Positions 16,648 through 26,193 are shown, counted from the stretch's first letter. The stretch: 64,000 nt of DNA from Prauserella salsuginis (GCF_024648885.1 NZ_JANBBF010000011.1:552688-616687); one strand, 5' to 3'. Notes: generated by a model from the letters alone, not told the origin. Program-made: numbers and translations.

Positions 16648-18045
16648 TCACCACTGGCTGCGGGCACCGGCGAGCCTGCTCGCGGCCAGCGCCACGCGCA
16701 ATACGAGTGCATCCCGAGGATCGGCGGCGTTGCGGCCGGTCAGTTCGGCGGCCTTGCGCAGCCGGTAGCGCACCGTGTTCGGGTGCACGAACAGCTGGCG
16801 GGCGCACATCTCGAGGACACCGCCGGTCTCCAGATATCCCTCGACGGTGGCCAGCAGCGCGGGGCCCGCCTCCTCCAGTGGCTTGGCGATCTCGTCGACG
16901 AGCCGCCGTTCCGCGGACGGGTCACCCGCGAGGGCGCGTTCGGGCAGCAGGTCGACCGAGCGCACCGGACGCGGCGCGCCGGGCCACGCGACGACCGCGC
17001 GCATGGCCGACAGGGCTTCGGCGGCGCTGGCGTGTGCCTCGCCCAGGCCTGCGACCGTCGGTCCCGCGACGATCGGCCCGTCGCCGAACGCCGCCGCCAG
17101 GGTGTCCAACAGGGCGCCGTCGCGGGCCTGCTCGTCGTCCGCGCCGCCCGCCACCACGACGAGCCGGGTGCCCTGTACCCCCAGCAGGACGGGACAACCG
17201 GCGCGCGCGGCCCGGCTGCGCACTTCGAACACGACGGTCGGTGGATCGTCCGACGGCGACGTGCCGACCATCACCGTCGCACTGGCCGCGGGGTCCCAGC
17301 CGAGCGCGGCAGCGCGTGAGAGCACCGACTCCTCGGCGTCGCCGCGCACGATGCCGTCGACGACGAGCGCCTCCAGGCGGGCGTCCCACGCGCCCCGGGC
17401 CTCCGCGGCCGCGGCGTAGGAGCTCGCGGCGGCGAACGCCACCTCGCGGCCGTAGCGCAGGATGCCTTCGACGAGCGCGGCGTTCTCCGCCTCGTCCGCG
17501 GCGAAATCGGGCAGCTGCTGTTCGAAGACCTCGATCGCCAGCCGTACCAGCCCGACGGTCTGGCGCAGGCTGATCCAGCGCGAGAGGTCGCGCGGGGCGG
17601 CGCGGAACGCTTCGGTCGTCAGTTCCAGGGCGTGTTCGGGGTCCCGTAGCCAGCGGACGAACCCCGCAGCGCCGGTCTGGGTGATGAGCAGGACGCTGGC
17701 GCGCTGGTCGGCGGGCAGCCTGCTGAACCAGGACAGCCGCTCCTCCATGGCGGCGACGCTGGCCTTGGCGAGGCTGCCCGAGGCGCGCTCCAGCTCGCGC
17801 AGCGTCCGGGCCGACAGCCGGTTCGGCATCCCCGTGATGCCCGGTTCCGGATCGGGCGACGACGCCGGGGTCGCGTCGGCCGGAGTCGGGTCGGTCGGGG
17901 TCGGGTTCGCCGGGGTCGGGGACTTGGCGCGTGAGGCTTTTCCGGCCTTCGCGGGTGTCGGCCCCGTCGAGGCCTTGGGGGTGGTCGGGGACGCCGTTCT
18001 CGCGCCCCTGTTCGACCGGGTGCGCCGGGGATCGTCGGAGGTCAT
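16648..18045 (-). CDS. fasR: PucR-family transcription regulator, FasR-like
   Basis: 465 residues. The first ~75 are Pro/Thr/Ala-rich and probably disordered. The middle (about 75-390) is a GGDEF-like/sensor region typical of PucR proteins. The C-terminal HTH_30 contains LFVHPNTVRYRLRKAAELTG. The Streptomyces coelicolor homologue FasR sits in the same place and activates fabD-fabH-acpP-fabF; I infer the same role from synteny. The ATG at 18045 was chosen from a longer open frame because everything upstream translates a DNA repeat array. Confidence 0.85.
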   Translation of the reverse strand: MTSDDPRRTRSNRGARTASPTTPKASTGPTPAKAGKASRAKSPTPANPTPTDPTPADATPASSPDPEPGITGMPNRLSARTLRELERASGSLAKASVAAMEERLSWFSRLPADQRASVLLITQTGAAGFVRWLRDPEHALELTTEAFRAAPRDLSRWISLRQTVGLVRLAIEVFEQQLPDFAADEAENAALVEGILRYGREVAFAAASSYAAAAEARGAWDARLEALVVDGIVRGDAEESVLSRAAALGWDPAASATVMVGTSPSDDPPTVVFEVRSRAARAGCPVLLGVQGTRLVVVAGGADDEQARDGALLDTLAAAFGDGPIVAGPTVAGLGEAHASAAEALSAMRAVVAWPGAPRPVRSVDLLPERALAGDPSAERRLVDEIAKPLEEAGPALLATVEGYLETGGVLEMCARQLFVHPNTVRYRLRKAAELTGRNAADPRDALVLRVALAASRLAGARSQW

Positions 18046-18223
18046 TTGCCTGCGATCGTACGTCGCCCGCGGTCGGAGCGGCCACGGCGGAGCGGCACCC
18101 GCCGAGCCGGTCGCGCCCGCAGGGGCGGCCACGGCGGAGCGGTCGCGCCCCTCGGGGTCGCCGGGCACCGGCCGGCGTGGTGGCCCCGGCCGGCCCTGCG
18201 GTGCGGCGACCCCGGTGTGCTCT

Positions 18224-18512
18224 GCGAAACCGGCAGACCCTGCGACCCTGCGAAACCGGCAGGCCCGCGAAACCGGCACGGCCGACCCGCGAAACCGGGA
18301 GACCCGCGAAACCGGCAGACCATGCAAGTCCGGCGGGCCCGCGAAACCTGCAGATCATGCGAAACCGCCCGATGCGGCGATGAATCGCTGCATCGGGCGG
18401 TTTCGTTCTCCCCGGTCCCCACCGGTGATTCCACTATGGACCGGCGAGATCGTTGCTGGCCAGGGGCCTCACTCGTTCGTGGAACGACCTCACGCGAACG
18501 GCGAAACCGCCC
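18224..18512. repeat. GCGAAACCGG(C/A) direct-repeat array
   Basis: Copies of GCGAAACCGGCA or close variants start at 18224, 18250, 18267, 18289, 18306, 18341, 18359 and 18501, spaced 17-35 bp at the array core. The first two extend to 16 bp (GCGAAACCGGCAGACC / GGCC). The copy at 18359 supplies the left arm of the terminator hairpin. The array fills part of the 529-bp gap between aceE and the fasR-like gene, upstream of the latter. No gene is visible in the gap. Confidence 0.75.
18361..18404. terminator. Strong hairpin downstream of aceE
   Basis: GAAACCGCCCGATGC (18361-18375) pairs perfectly with GCATCGGGCGGTTTC (18390-18404). The inner GGCGA/TCGCT arms extend it to about 20 bp with a TGAA loop. 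Read with aceE it lies 171 bp past the stop codon, so it is a probable aceE terminator. Confidence 0.75.
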
Positions 18513-18574
18513 GCGCGATGGCCTCACTTTCAGTGGTGGGCGTCATCCTTTTCGTCCGGAAACTCCTGCGGAGA

Positions 18575-21382
18575 TCAGGCCACACCGGAGTCGGACGTCT
18601 GCGGTCCGGCCGCGCCGACGTCGTCGATCCGATACTGCTGTGCCGCACGGGACACCGTGGCCTGGTCGACCGCGCCCTGCTTCGCCAACGCCGTGAGCAC
18701 GCCGACCGTGATCGACTCGGCGTCGACCAGGAAGTGGCGGCGCGCCGCCGGGCGCGTGTCGGAGAAGCCGAAGCCGTCGGTACCGAGCGTGAGCATGTCG
18801 CCGGGCACCCACGGGCGGATCAGGTCCGGCACCGCCCGCATCCAGTCGGACACCGCCACGAACGGACCGTCCGCGCCCTGCAGCGCCTCGGTCACGTACG
18901 GCACACCCGGCGTCTCGCCCGGGTTCAGGAAGTTGTCCCGGTCCACGTCCACGGCGTCGCGGCGCAGCTCCGTCCACGACGTGGCCGACCACACCGCGGC
19001 GCGCACGCCCCACTCGTCGAGCAGCATCTGCTGCGCCCGCAGCGCGTCGGGCATCGTCACGCCGGAGACCAGGATCTGCGCCTCCGGACCGTTGCCCGCC
19101 GGTGCCTCGGCGTAGCGGTACAGGCCCTTGAGCAGGCCGTCCACGTCGAGCCCCTCCGGCTCGGCCGGCTGCTGGTACGGCTCGTTGTAGATGGTGAGGT
19201 AGTAGAAGACGTTCTCGCCGTTGCCGTCGGGGCCGGTCTCGCCGTACATGCGGCGCAGGCCGTCCTTGACGATGTGGGCGATCTCGAACGACCACGCGGG
19301 GTCGTACGTCACCGCGGCCGGGTTCGTGGCCGACAGCAGGATGGAGTGGCCGTCGGCGTGCTGCAGGCCCTCACCCGTGAGGGTGGTGCGGCCCGCGGTG
19401 GCGCCCAGCACGAAGCCGCGCGCCATCTGGTCGGCCGCGGCGTACAGGCCGTCGCCGGTGCGCTGGAACCCGAACATCGAGTAGAAGATGTAGATCGGGA
19501 TCATCGGCTCGCCGTGCGTGGCGTAGGACGTGCCGATCGCCGTGAACGACGCCGTGGAGCCCGCCTCGTTGATGCCCTCGTGCAGCAGCTGACCCTGCTC
19601 GGACTCCTTGTAGGCCAGCATCAGCTGCGCGTCGACCGAGGTGTAGGTCTGCCCGTGCGGGTTGTAGATCTTGTTCGTGGGGAACATCGAGTCGAGGCCG
19701 AAGGTGCGCGCCTCATCAGGGATGATCGGCACGATGCGCTGGCCGAGCTCGGCGTCCTTGGCCAGCTCGCGCACGAGCCGGACGAACGCCATCGTCGTGG
19801 CGACCTCCTGTTTGCCCGACCCCTTCCGGATCGTGTCGTAGACCTTGTCGCCAGGCAGCGTGAGCGGCTTGGCGCGGGCGGGACGGCGCTCCGGCACGTA
19901 ACCGCCGAGGGTCTTGCGGCGGCCCTGCATGTACTCGATCTCGGGCGAGTTCTCACCCGGGTGGTAGTACGGCGGCAGTTTCGGGTCGCGCTCGAGTTCC
20001 TCGTCGCTGATCGGGATGCGCTGGGCGTCCCGGAACGTCTTGAGGTCGTCGAGGGTCAGCTTCTTCATCTGGTGCGTGGCGTTGCGGCCCTCGAACGCCG
20101 GGCCCAGGCCGTAGCCCTTGATCGTGTGGGCGAGGATCACGGTCGGCTGGCCGTGGTGCTCCATCGCCGCCTTGTAGGCCGCGTACACCTTGCGGTAGTC
20201 GTGCCCGCCGCGCTTGAGGTTCCAGATGTCGGCGTCGGAGAGGTCCTTGACGAGGTCCTTCGTGCGCGGGTCGCGGCCGAAGAAGTGCTCGCGGACGTAG
20301 GCGCCGTCGTTGGCCTTGTACGTCTGGAAGTCACCGTCAGGGGTGACGTTCATGAGGTTGACCAGCGCGCCGTCGCGGTCGCCGTGCAGCAGCGCGTCCC
20401 ACTCGCGGCCCCAGACGACCTTGATGACGTTCCAGCCCGCACCGCGGAAGTAGGCCTCCAGCTCCTGGATGATCTTGCCGTTGCCGCGGACCGGACCGTC
20501 GAGGCGCTGCAGGTTGCAGTTGATGACGAAGGTCAGGTTGTCGAGGCCCTCGCCCGCGGCGACGTGGATGAGGCCGCGTGATTCCGGCTCGTCCATCTCG
20601 CCGTCGCCGAGGAACGCCCACACGTGCTGGTCGCTGGTGTCCTTGATGCCGCGGGCGTGCAGGTAGCGGTTGAATCGCGCCTGGTAGACGGCGTTCATCG
20701 GGCCGAGGCCCATCGACACCGTCGGGTACTCCCAGAACTCGGGCATCAGCCGCGGGTGCGGGTACGACGGCAGGCCGCCGCCCTCACCCGCGTGGGAGAA
20801 CTCCTGGCGGAAGCCGTCCATCTGGTCGGCGGTGAGCCTGCCTTCGAGGAAGGCGCGGGCGTAGATGCCGGGGGAGGCGTGGCCCTGGATGAAGACGTGG
20901 TCACCGCCGCCCGAGTGGTCCTTGCCCCGGAAGAAGTGGTTGAAGCCCACCTCGTACAACGCCGCCGACGAGGCGTACGTGGAGATGTGCCCGCCCACGC
21001 CGACGCCGGGGCGTTGCGCCCGGTGCACCATGACGGCCGCGTTCCACCGGATGTAGGCGCGGTAGCGGCGCTCGAGCTCCTCGTCGCCGGGGAACCACGG
21101 CTCGTTCTCGGTGGGGATGCTGTTGACGTAGTCCGTCTCGGTGAGCGGAGCGACGCCGACGTTGCGCTCCCGTGCCCGTTCCAGTACCCGCAGCAGCAGG
21201 TACCGGGCGCGCTGCATGCCGCCGGTGGCCAGCGCTGCGTCGAAGGAGTCGAGCCATTCGCCCGTCTCCTCCGGGTCGATGTCGGGCAGGTGTGCCGCCA
21301 GGCCGTTGCGGATCACGTGGACGCGCGCCGGGTTGCCCTGGCCGGTGTCGTCGCGCCCGGCCTTGTCGTTCTGCGGGGCCAA
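18575..21382 (-). CDS. aceE: Pyruvate dehydrogenase E1, homodimeric type
   Basis: 935 residues, full length for the gamma-proteobacterial/actinobacterial AceE. It decarboxylates pyruvate with thiamine diphosphate and passes the acetyl group to a lipoyl E2, giving acetyl-CoA. The TPP site [12 protein letters not shown] ... FVINCN lies at about residues 257-290. The N-terminal block [16 protein letters not shown] and the pyrimidine-domain text are conserved. The start is a TTG at 21382 with GAGGAGA just upstream; no better start exists nearby. E2 and E3 are not adjacent, as usual in actinomycetes. Lying beside the fab genes, it supplies their precursor. Confidence 0.96.
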   Translation of the reverse strand: MAPQNDKAGRDDTGQGNPARVHVIRNGLAAHLPDIDPEETGEWLDSFDAALATGGMQRARYLLLRVLERARERNVGVAPLTETDYVNSIPTENEPWFPGDEELERRYRAYIRWNAAVMVHRAQRPGVGVGGHISTYASSAALYEVGFNHFFRGKDHSGGGDHVFIQGHASPGIYARAFLEGRLTADQMDGFRQEFSHAGEGGGLPSYPHPRLMPEFWEYPTVSMGLGPMNAVYQARFNRYLHARGIKDTSDQHVWAFLGDGEMDEPESRGLIHVAAGEGLDNLTFVINCNLQRLDGPVRGNGKIIQELEAYFRGAGWNVIKVVWGREWDALLHGDRDGALVNLMNVTPDGDFQTYKANDGAYVREHFFGRDPRTKDLVKDLSDADIWNLKRGGHDYRKVYAAYKAAMEHHGQPTVILAHTIKGYGLGPAFEGRNATHQMKKLTLDDLKTFRDAQRIPISDEELERDPKLPPYYHPGENSPEIEYMQGRRKTLGGYVPERRPARAKPLTLPGDKVYDTIRKGSGKQEVATTMAFVRLVRELAKDAELGQRIVPIIPDEARTFGLDSMFPTNKIYNPHGQTYTSVDAQLMLAYKESEQGQLLHEGINEAGSTASFTAIGTSYATHGEPMIPIYIFYSMFGFQRTGDGLYAAADQMARGFVLGATAGRTTLTGEGLQHADGHSILLSATNPAAVTYDPAWSFEIAHIVKDGLRRMYGETGPDGNGENVFYYLTIYNEPYQQPAEPEGLDVDGLLKGLYRYAEAPAGNGPEAQILVSGVTMPDALRAQQMLLDEWGVRAAVWSATSWTELRRDAVDVDRDNFLNPGETPGVPYVTEALQGADGPFVAVSDWMRAVPDLIRPWVPGDMLTLGTDGFGFSDTRPAARRHFLVDAESITVGVLTALAKQGAVDQATVSRAAQQYRIDDVGAAGPQTSDSGVA

Positions 21383-21928
21383 GGGGTCTCCTCGCCAGTC
21401 GTCGCTGTTGTTTCCAGCTTCTCGTCACTGTTGTCACTGCGGTTGTTCGGGACGCGCCTCGTCCGAGGTCCGGCCGCCGGATGCGCGCGGGTGTTCGGCG
21501 CGGTCCGGCGAGCCGGGCACGGATTCGGTGCGGTGACCCGGTGTGGGCCGTTCGAGGGACATGGTCGTCGCATCCACGAGCCTTGTCATCGCTACTCGGC
21601 GGTAACGCTGACGCGGCGGTTTCCCGGTCATCGGCCCCGGTCAGTCCCCTGTCGGGGACCGGTGAGCCCACCCTAGACCCGCCGCGCTCGCGGCGTGTGT
21701 CGAGTCGGTTCCATGCCTCTTCTACGCGCGCGCGTGCGCGCGCGTCAACTCCGGGTTCCGGCAGGACTGCGGCCGCGCCGGCGTGCGATGCTGGGCACAG
21801 GCGACGGGCCAGATCCGGTGTGGACGGTTGCATCGGAGCCGCGCTCAGTGTTCGCTTGACCCAACCGTGTAAGCAGTGCGGCCGGAATCCGCCGGTCGCG
21901 CATCGTCGTTCGTTGGAGGATTGAAGTC
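21383..21928. other. Intergenic region between divergent aceE and DUF3052 genes
   Basis: 546 bp with no supported gene; open frames on both strands lack ribosome sites and conserved text. It must hold both promoters. The one striking element is an alternating purine-pyrimidine tract, (CG)n with one T, at about 21724-21745. A short direct repeat, GTCACTG TT GTCACTG, lies near 21425-21440 in the aceE leader. Confidence 0.6.
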
Positions 21929-22354
21929 GTGGTCGCCGCGGGAGACGCTGATCAGCACAGCGTCGCCGAGAGGCTTGGCATCAAGCCGGACATGGTGGTC
22001 CAGGAGATCGGCTGGGACGAGGACGTCGACGACGACCTGCGCGCGGCCATCGAGGAGCACACCGGTGCGGAACTCCTCGACGAGGATGCGGACGAGGTGA
22101 TCGACGTGGTTCTGCTGTGGTGGCGGGACGGCGACGGCGACCTCGGCGACGCCCTCGTCGACGCCAGGGCGCCCCTCGACGACGAGGGCGTCGTGTGGGT
22201 GCTGACCCCGAAGACCGGGGAGGCGGGTCACGTCGAGCCCAGCGAGATCGCGGAGGCCGTGCCGACCGTGGGCCTGTCGCAGACCTCCAACCTGTCGGTC
22301 GGGGACGGCTGGACGGCGACGCGGCTCGTGCCGCGGTCCACGTCCCGTCGCTGA
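21929..22354 (+). CDS. DUF3052 family protein
   Basis: 141 residues, acidic. The start SVAERLGIKPDMVVQEIGWD and the DEVIDVVLLWWRDGDGDL block identify DUF3052, an actinobacterial family without known function. In Mycobacterium tuberculosis it lies between aceE and ahpE, the order seen here. GTG start at 21929 behind GGAGGA. Cytoplasmic, without signal or helices. It ends 125 bp before ahpE, so they may share a transcript. Confidence 0.85.
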   Translation: MVAAGDADQHSVAERLGIKPDMVVQEIGWDEDVDDDLRAAIEEHTGAELLDEDADEVIDVVLLWWRDGDGDLGDALVDARAPLDDEGVVWVLTPKTGEAGHVEPSEIAEAVPTVGLSQTSNLSVGDGWTATRLVPRSTSRR

Positions 22355-22479
22355 GATCATCCGCCGTAGATCACCGGCGCCCGCTGTGGCCCTGCCGGGT
22401 CGCGTTAGGGTGGACGGGCACATGCGGCCGCGCCGGGTCTCGGCGGGCCGGACGAGCACGCGCGCGAGAGGAATCTCCT

Positions 22480-22941
22480 ATGGCGGTCGAGGTCGGTTCG
22501 CAGGCCCCGGACTTCACGCTGAACGACTACAACAAGCAGGAAGTCACCCTGTCGTCGTTCCGCGGGGACAAGCCGGTACTGCTGGTCTTCTACCCGTTCG
22601 CGTTCAGCGGCATCTGCCAGGGTGAGCTCTGCCAGCTCCGTGACGAGTTCGCCGACTACGACAACGAGGGCGTGCAGGTTCTCGGCGTCTCGGTGGACAC
22701 CCCGTTCTCGCTCAAGGCGTGGGCCGAGCAGCAGGGCTACCAGTTCCCGCTGCTGTCGGACTTCTGGCCGCACGGCGAGGTCGCCACGAAGTACGGCGTG
22801 TTCAACGACCAGGCCGGTCTCGCGGTGCGCGGTACCTTCCTGATCGACAAGGAAGGCGTCGTCAAGTACGCCGAGGTGAACCAGCCCGGCGAGCCGCGTG
22901 ACCAGGAGGCCTGGAAGAAGGCCGTCTCGGAGCTCGGCTGA
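22480..22941 (+). CDS. ahpE: Peroxiredoxin AhpE
   Basis: 153 residues. It reduces peroxides through a peroxidatic cysteine. The active site YPFAFSGICQGELC gives Cys46 in a P-x3-S-x2-C motif, where Ser replaces the usual Thr, plus Cys51 as a possible resolving thiol. The conserved Arg is in AVRGTFLID. Mycobacterial AhpE is a one-Cys enzyme recycled by mycothiol/mycoredoxin; the extra Cys51 may change that. ATG start behind GAGAGGAA. Confidence 0.92.
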   Translation: MAVEVGSQAPDFTLNDYNKQEVTLSSFRGDKPVLLVFYPFAFSGICQGELCQLRDEFADYDNEGVQVLGVSVDTPFSLKAWAEQQGYQFPLLSDFWPHGEVATKYGVFNDQAGLAVRGTFLIDKEGVVKYAEVNQPGEPRDQEAWKKAVSELG

Positions 22942-22951
22942 CGAGGTTGTC

Positions 22952-22981
22952 GGGTGGCCGGTGCCGCAGGCGCCGCCACCC
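22952..22981 (+). terminator. Hairpin after ahpE
   Basis: GGGTGGC (22952-22958) pairs with GCCACCC (22975-22981), with partial inner pairing GGTGCC/GGCGCC. It lies between the ahpE stop and the tRNA. Confidence 0.5.
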
Positions 22982-22986
22982 GTGAC

Positions 22987-23061
22987 GGGCGCATAGCTCA
23001 GCGGAAGAGCACCTGCCTTACAAGCAGGGGGTCGCTGGTTCGAACCCAGCTGCGCCCACCA
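22987..23061 (+). tRNA. tRNA-Val (anticodon TAC)
   Basis: A complete 75-nt cloverleaf with encoded CCA. The acceptor is GGGCGCA/TGCGCCC, the anticodon stem CCTGC/GCAGG with loop CTTACAA (anticodon at 23019-23021), and the T arm GCTGG-TTCGAAC-CCAGC. A tyrosine integrase begins 84 bp later, which makes the 3' end of this tRNA the probable left attachment site. The gene is intact. Confidence 0.96.
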
Positions 23062-23066
23062 TATAG

Positions 23067-23083
23067 CTCTCACCTGCGGAAAC
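23067..23083 (+). repeat. Third copy of the cos-region 17-mer beside attL
   Basis: CTCTCACCTGCGGAAAC differs by one base from the CTCTGACCTGCGGAAAC core repeated upstream of terS (36805-36821, 36843-36859). Its place, six bases after the tRNA CCA, suggests an integrase arm site or a shared protein-binding site. Confidence 0.5.
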
Positions 23084-23145
23084 GCCGATTTGGGGCTCGA
23101 ACCGATAACTTGCACAGCGCACAGCGAAACGATAATTTTGCCCTC

Positions 23146-24051
23146 ATGCGTGCGCAATGGGAGTCGTTGATCCGGGACTTCGGCAAGGTGCTGGCCGCCG
23201 AGAACAAGGCCGATCGCACCATCGAGGCCTACCTTTCGTCGGCCCGGTCGCTGGCCGATTGGCTCGAGGAACACGACCGGCTCGTCGCGCCCGACGACCT
23301 CACGCGCCATGATGTCGGCGACTGGATCGCCGATCTCGTGGCGACCCGCTCGGCCGCGACGGCGAACGTGCGCTACCGCAGCGCGCAACAGTTCTTCAAG
23401 TTCCTCGTGGTCGAGGAGGAGATCGAGCGCTCCCCGATGGAGCACATGAAGCCGCCGCACGTGCCCGAGAAGCCGGTCGATGTGCTGCCGCTCGAGACCG
23501 TGCGGGCGCTGCTCAAGCAGTGTGACGGGCGCGATTTCCTGTCCCGACGCGACGCGGCGATCATCCGCCTGCTGATCGACACCGGCGGGCGCCTGTCGGA
23601 GATCGTCGAACTGACCGTCGACGCTGTGGACCTCGAGCAGGATCAAGTGCACGTCCTCGGCAAGGGTCGGCGGCCGCGGGTGCTGTCGATCGGGTCGAAG
23701 ACCTCGCTCGCGCTCTCGCGGTATCTGCGGGTGCGCAGCAAACATCGGCAGGCCGAACGGCCGGGGTTGTGGCTGGCTACGAAGAACCGTCCGCCGATGA
23801 CAGTCAACGGCTTCAAGCTGATGTTGCGTCGCCGCGGCCGCGAGTTGGACCCGCCGATTCAGAACCTGCACGCGCACCAGTTCCGCCACACGATGGCGCA
23901 CGAGTGGCTCGCCAACGGCGGCAGCGAAACCGACCTGATGCGCAACGCGGGCTGGCGCTCGCCGCAGATGCTACGCCGCTACGGCGCTTCACTGGCCGAC
24001 GAGCGTGCCCGCGATGCGCACCGGCGGATGGGGCTTGGCGACCGGATCTAA
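23146..24051 (+). CDS. Phage tyrosine integrase
   Basis: 301 residues. The N-terminal SAM-like core-binding domain ([18 protein letters not shown]) is followed by the catalytic domain with the full set: Arg149 (GGRLSE), Lys173, His244-x2-Arg247 (HQFRH), Trp270 (GWRS) and Tyr279 nucleophile (RRYGAS). It is shorter than lambda Int and lacks the extra arm-binding domain, so it resembles XerC-like phage integrases. No clear ribosome site precedes the ATG at 23146. It overlaps the convergent membrane-protein gene by four bases. Confidence 0.93.
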   Translation: MRAQWESLIRDFGKVLAAENKADRTIEAYLSSARSLADWLEEHDRLVAPDDLTRHDVGDWIADLVATRSAATANVRYRSAQQFFKFLVVEEEIERSPMEHMKPPHVPEKPVDVLPLETVRALLKQCDGRDFLSRRDAAIIRLLIDTGGRLSEIVELTVDAVDLEQDQVHVLGKGRRPRVLSIGSKTSLALSRYLRVRSKHRQAERPGLWLATKNRPPMTVNGFKLMLRRRGRELDPPIQNLHAHQFRHTMAHEWLANGGSETDLMRNAGWRSPQMLRRYGASLADERARDAHRRMGLGDRI

Positions 24052-24842
24052 CGCTGCGGATCGACGAGCTCGGCGACGGTGTCGACGAGCGAGAACACCA
24101 GCGACTGCGGGCCGCGGTCGGAACGCCCATCGTCGGGCCGGTCACGGCCGGGGTGGGTGTGCTCGCCGGGAAGGCCGTCCGGGCGGGCGCCGGGCCGGGG
24201 TCGCTCGGGCTCGGTGTCCGGCTCGTCGCTGTCGTCCGTGTCCGGCGGCGGCTCGGTGGTCGTGGTCGTCGTGGTGATGGTCGTTTCGTCGTCAGGCGTC
24301 GCGGTCGGTGTGGTGGTCGAGACCGTCGGGTCGGTCGTTGGCGGGGTCGGCCTGCTTGCCCGTGTGGTGCCGGGCGCATGACCGGTCGTCGTGGGGTTGG
24401 TGGGGTCGTGCTCGGCGCGAGGGTCGACGGGCTGTCGCCGCACCGGTTTCCGTGTGAGTATCGGCTCGGATAGCTGCGTCGTCTCCGCGGTGCCGCTGTC
24501 GCCGGCGGCCGGCGCGTCGGAAGTGGGGGCCAGGGCGGGGCGCACGACCAGCAACGTGGTGGCGACCGCGGCGGCGACGGTCACGCCGCCGAGTGCAAGC
24601 GGTCGCCCGTGCGCCTGCCGCGTGCGGGCCGTCGACCGTGGAGGCGAGGTGTCCGGTTCGGACGGCGGAGGGGTGAGTGCACGGTCGGCGTCGGCGTAGA
24701 CGCGCAGCCACGGTTGGCGGTCGACGAACGTTTGGCGGAGCCGCTGACGATCGCGGGCGCGCCTACGTCGCAGGGTCACCACGGCGAGGGTCGCGCCTAC
24801 GCTGATCAGGGCGAGTGTGATTGAAAGTTGTATCGGGAACAC
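24048..24842 (-). CDS. Two-helix, Pro/Thr-rich membrane protein of the lysogeny unit
   Basis: 264 residues, GTG start. Hydrophobic helices are at about 5-24 and 85-105, separated by a basic loop ([15 protein letters not shown]). The C-terminal 150 residues are Thr/Pro/Asp-rich, with a run of seven Thr, and end in a short amphipathic segment. It lies 54 bp downstream of the repressor on the same strand, so it should be expressed in the lysogen. That position and topology suggest superinfection exclusion or surface alteration, but no family is recognised. Confidence 0.6.
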   Translation of the reverse strand: MFPIQLSITLALISVGATLAVVTLRRRRARDRQRLRQTFVDRQPWLRVYADADRALTPPPSEPDTSPPRSTARTRQAHGRPLALGGVTVAAAVATTLLVVRPALAPTSDAPAAGDSGTAETTQLSEPILTRKPVRRQPVDPRAEHDPTNPTTTGHAPGTTRASRPTPPTTDPTVSTTTPTATPDDETTITTTTTTTEPPPDTDDSDEPDTEPERPRPGARPDGLPGEHTHPGRDRPDDGRSDRGPQSLVFSLVDTVAELVDPQR

Positions 24843-24896
24843 TCGGGCAGGGCTACCCCGCGTGAGCAGGCATTTTCAATGCGTGCCCCGTCGCGG

Positions 24897-25346
24897 TTAG
24901 CCGCCCGTGTTCGCATCGTTACGGGCTGCTGCGCCATTTGGGCGGCTACCCGTGCGTTCATGTAACACCCGGAGCCGCTCGGCGACGGTGACCCGCCAAT
25001 CGGCGATGGTTTCGCGTTTCTCGCGCCGCGACAGGCTCGAGGCGATGACTTCTTCCTCGTAGGGGTCGCGCGGGTCGTTCAGATCGATCACTCCGACGTC
25101 GTCGGTGTCGTCGTTGACGTACTCAGGTTCGCCGCCATTGCGGATGCGGTCGAGGCTGCCGAGCTTCCAGCCGAGCGCCTTCTCGATCCGTGATTCCTTC
25201 CCCTCGCTCAGGCGTAGCCCGTTCTCGAGGTTCTGAACCGTCCCGCGTGACACACGAGCGGCCTTGGCGAGTCCGATCTGACTCCAGTCGTGCTCTTCCC
25301 GCGCGGCGCGTACGTACCTCCGCACACCCTGCCCATCACTGCCCAT
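24897..25346 (-). CDS. HTH (XRE-type) protein, probable lysogeny repressor
   Basis: About 149 residues from the ATG at 25346. A lambda-repressor-like HTH spans residues ~8-65 (RRYVRAAREEHDWSQIGLAKAARVSRGTVQNLENG is the helix-turn-helix region, quoted here as sense only in part: SQIGLAKAARVSRGTVQNLE). The acidic C-terminal part has no peptidase motif, so induction would not use RecA self-cleavage. It is divergent from a Cro-like gene across a region with repeated TGCCCA boxes. The open frame continues upstream to 25484 without a better start. Confidence 0.72.
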   Translation of the reverse strand: MGSDGQGVRRYVRAAREEHDWSQIGLAKAARVSRGTVQNLENGLRLSEGKESRIEKALGWKLGSLDRIRNGGEPEYVNDDTDDVGVIDLNDPRDPYEEEVIASSLSRREKRETIADWRVTVAERLRVLHERTGSRPNGAAARNDANTGG

Positions 25347-25524
25347 GTGTGCACGATCCCGCTTAGGTCTGCCCATCGGCAATGCCGATTGTCCAACGAC
25401 AGTGGGCCGAGTTCGGCGAAGTTGGGCGTTCGTGAGCCTGTTTGGCATGACCCAAGTGTGCCTGACGCTGCCCAAACGGCACAACTAGTCGGCACATGGT
25501 TGCAAGTTTGAGCAGTTTTGGGCA
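25330..25524. promoter_or_regulatory. Repressor/Cro operator region with repeated TGCCCA boxes
   Basis: TGCCCAT occurs at 25330, 25340 and 25370, TGCCCAA at 25469, and its inverse TTGGGCA at 25518. The first two lie across the repressor start codon and the last abuts the -10 of the rightward promoter. This is the immunity region by position. Confidence 0.5.
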
Positions 25525-25528
25525 TAGT
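25500..25528 (+). promoter_or_regulatory. Rightward early promoter, leaderless type
   Basis: -35 TTGCAA (25500-25505), 17-bp spacer, -10 CATAGT (25523-25528). The ATG at 25537 lies only nine bases past the -10, so transcription should begin at or next to the start codon. Confidence 0.5.
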
Positions 25529-25536
25529 TCGGCGAC

Positions 25537-25881
25537 ATGCCAGCCGTTCCCACAGACACCGGCGCCGACATCCGCCGCGCATACGAGGACGCAGGACTGT
25601 CCCGGCAGGCGTTCGCCGCACTGGCCGATGTCCCGCCCAAGACCATCACCAACGTCACCAGTGGCGGCCACTGCTCGCGCAGCACCGCTGCCCGCATCGC
25701 CCACGCGCTGAACCAGGCGCGCGCCCGGCTCGGCCTCGTCCGTGACTGGACCCCAGATCGCGTTCTGGGCAAGCGGCCTGAGCCGAGCCGGCCGCGCGAC
25801 AACCGCCCGCCCAAGGACACCCCGAAACCACCGCCCGACGCGCCGGCACGCAAACAGCCCAAGAAGCAGGTCGCGGCATGA
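25537..25881 (+). CDS. Small HTH protein, Cro-like
   Basis: 114 residues. Residues 8-60 fit a short helix-turn-helix (RRAYEDAGLSRQAFAALADV, then KTITNVTSGG and ARIAHALNQA). The tail from residue 70 is Pro/Lys-rich and probably disordered. As the first gene of the rightward operon, divergent from the repressor, it is most likely the Cro-type switch protein. An excisionase role cannot be excluded. Confidence 0.65.
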   Translation: MPAVPTDTGADIRRAYEDAGLSRQAFAALADVPPKTITNVTSGGHCSRSTAARIAHALNQARARLGLVRDWTPDRVLGKRPEPSRPRDNRPPKDTPKPPPDAPARKQPKKQVAA

Positions 25882-26126
25882 CCCCGGAACAGCGCGTCAT
25901 GCGCGCCCGTATCGCCGCCCACGCCCAGCACGCCCAGGGCCGGACCAACACCGCCGCCGCGCGCAAGGCGTTCGCAGACCGGTGGGAACGCGAGGTCGAC
26001 CCCGACGGCGTGCTCGCGCCGGTCGAACGTGCCAAGCGCGCCGAGCACGCCAAGCGCGCCCACTTCCAGCGTCTCGCGCTCAAGTCCGCACAGTCCCGCG
26101 CCCGCAAGACCCGCAACGCGGCATGA
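25878..26126 (+). CDS. Small basic helical protein
   Basis: 82 residues, rich in Ala, Arg, Lys and His, helical throughout (RVMRARIAAHAQHAQGRT ... ERAKRAEHAKRAHFQRL). The start overlaps the previous stop by four bases (ATGA), so the two are coupled. No family is recognised; the charge suggests nucleic-acid binding. Confidence 0.55.
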   Translation: MTPEQRVMRARIAAHAQHAQGRTNTAAARKAFADRWEREVDPDGVLAPVERAKRAEHAKRAHFQRLALKSAQSRARKTRNAA

Positions 26127-26193
26127 GTGCGGCCCCGGCGCTGCAACGCCGAGGCCGCTGAACACCGGCACCAACTACCGAAAGGAAACACCG

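Noticed and set aside
18224..18370. CRISPR-like look of the GCGAAACCGG array
   Set aside because: Repeats are only 10-16 bp, spacers are 1-19 bp and partly repeat-like, and no cas gene is near.
14932..20581. Very long plus-strand frames across fabH/fabD/fasR and aceE (795 and 1039 codons)
   Set aside because: Shadows of conserved minus-strand enzymes; no recognisable domains.
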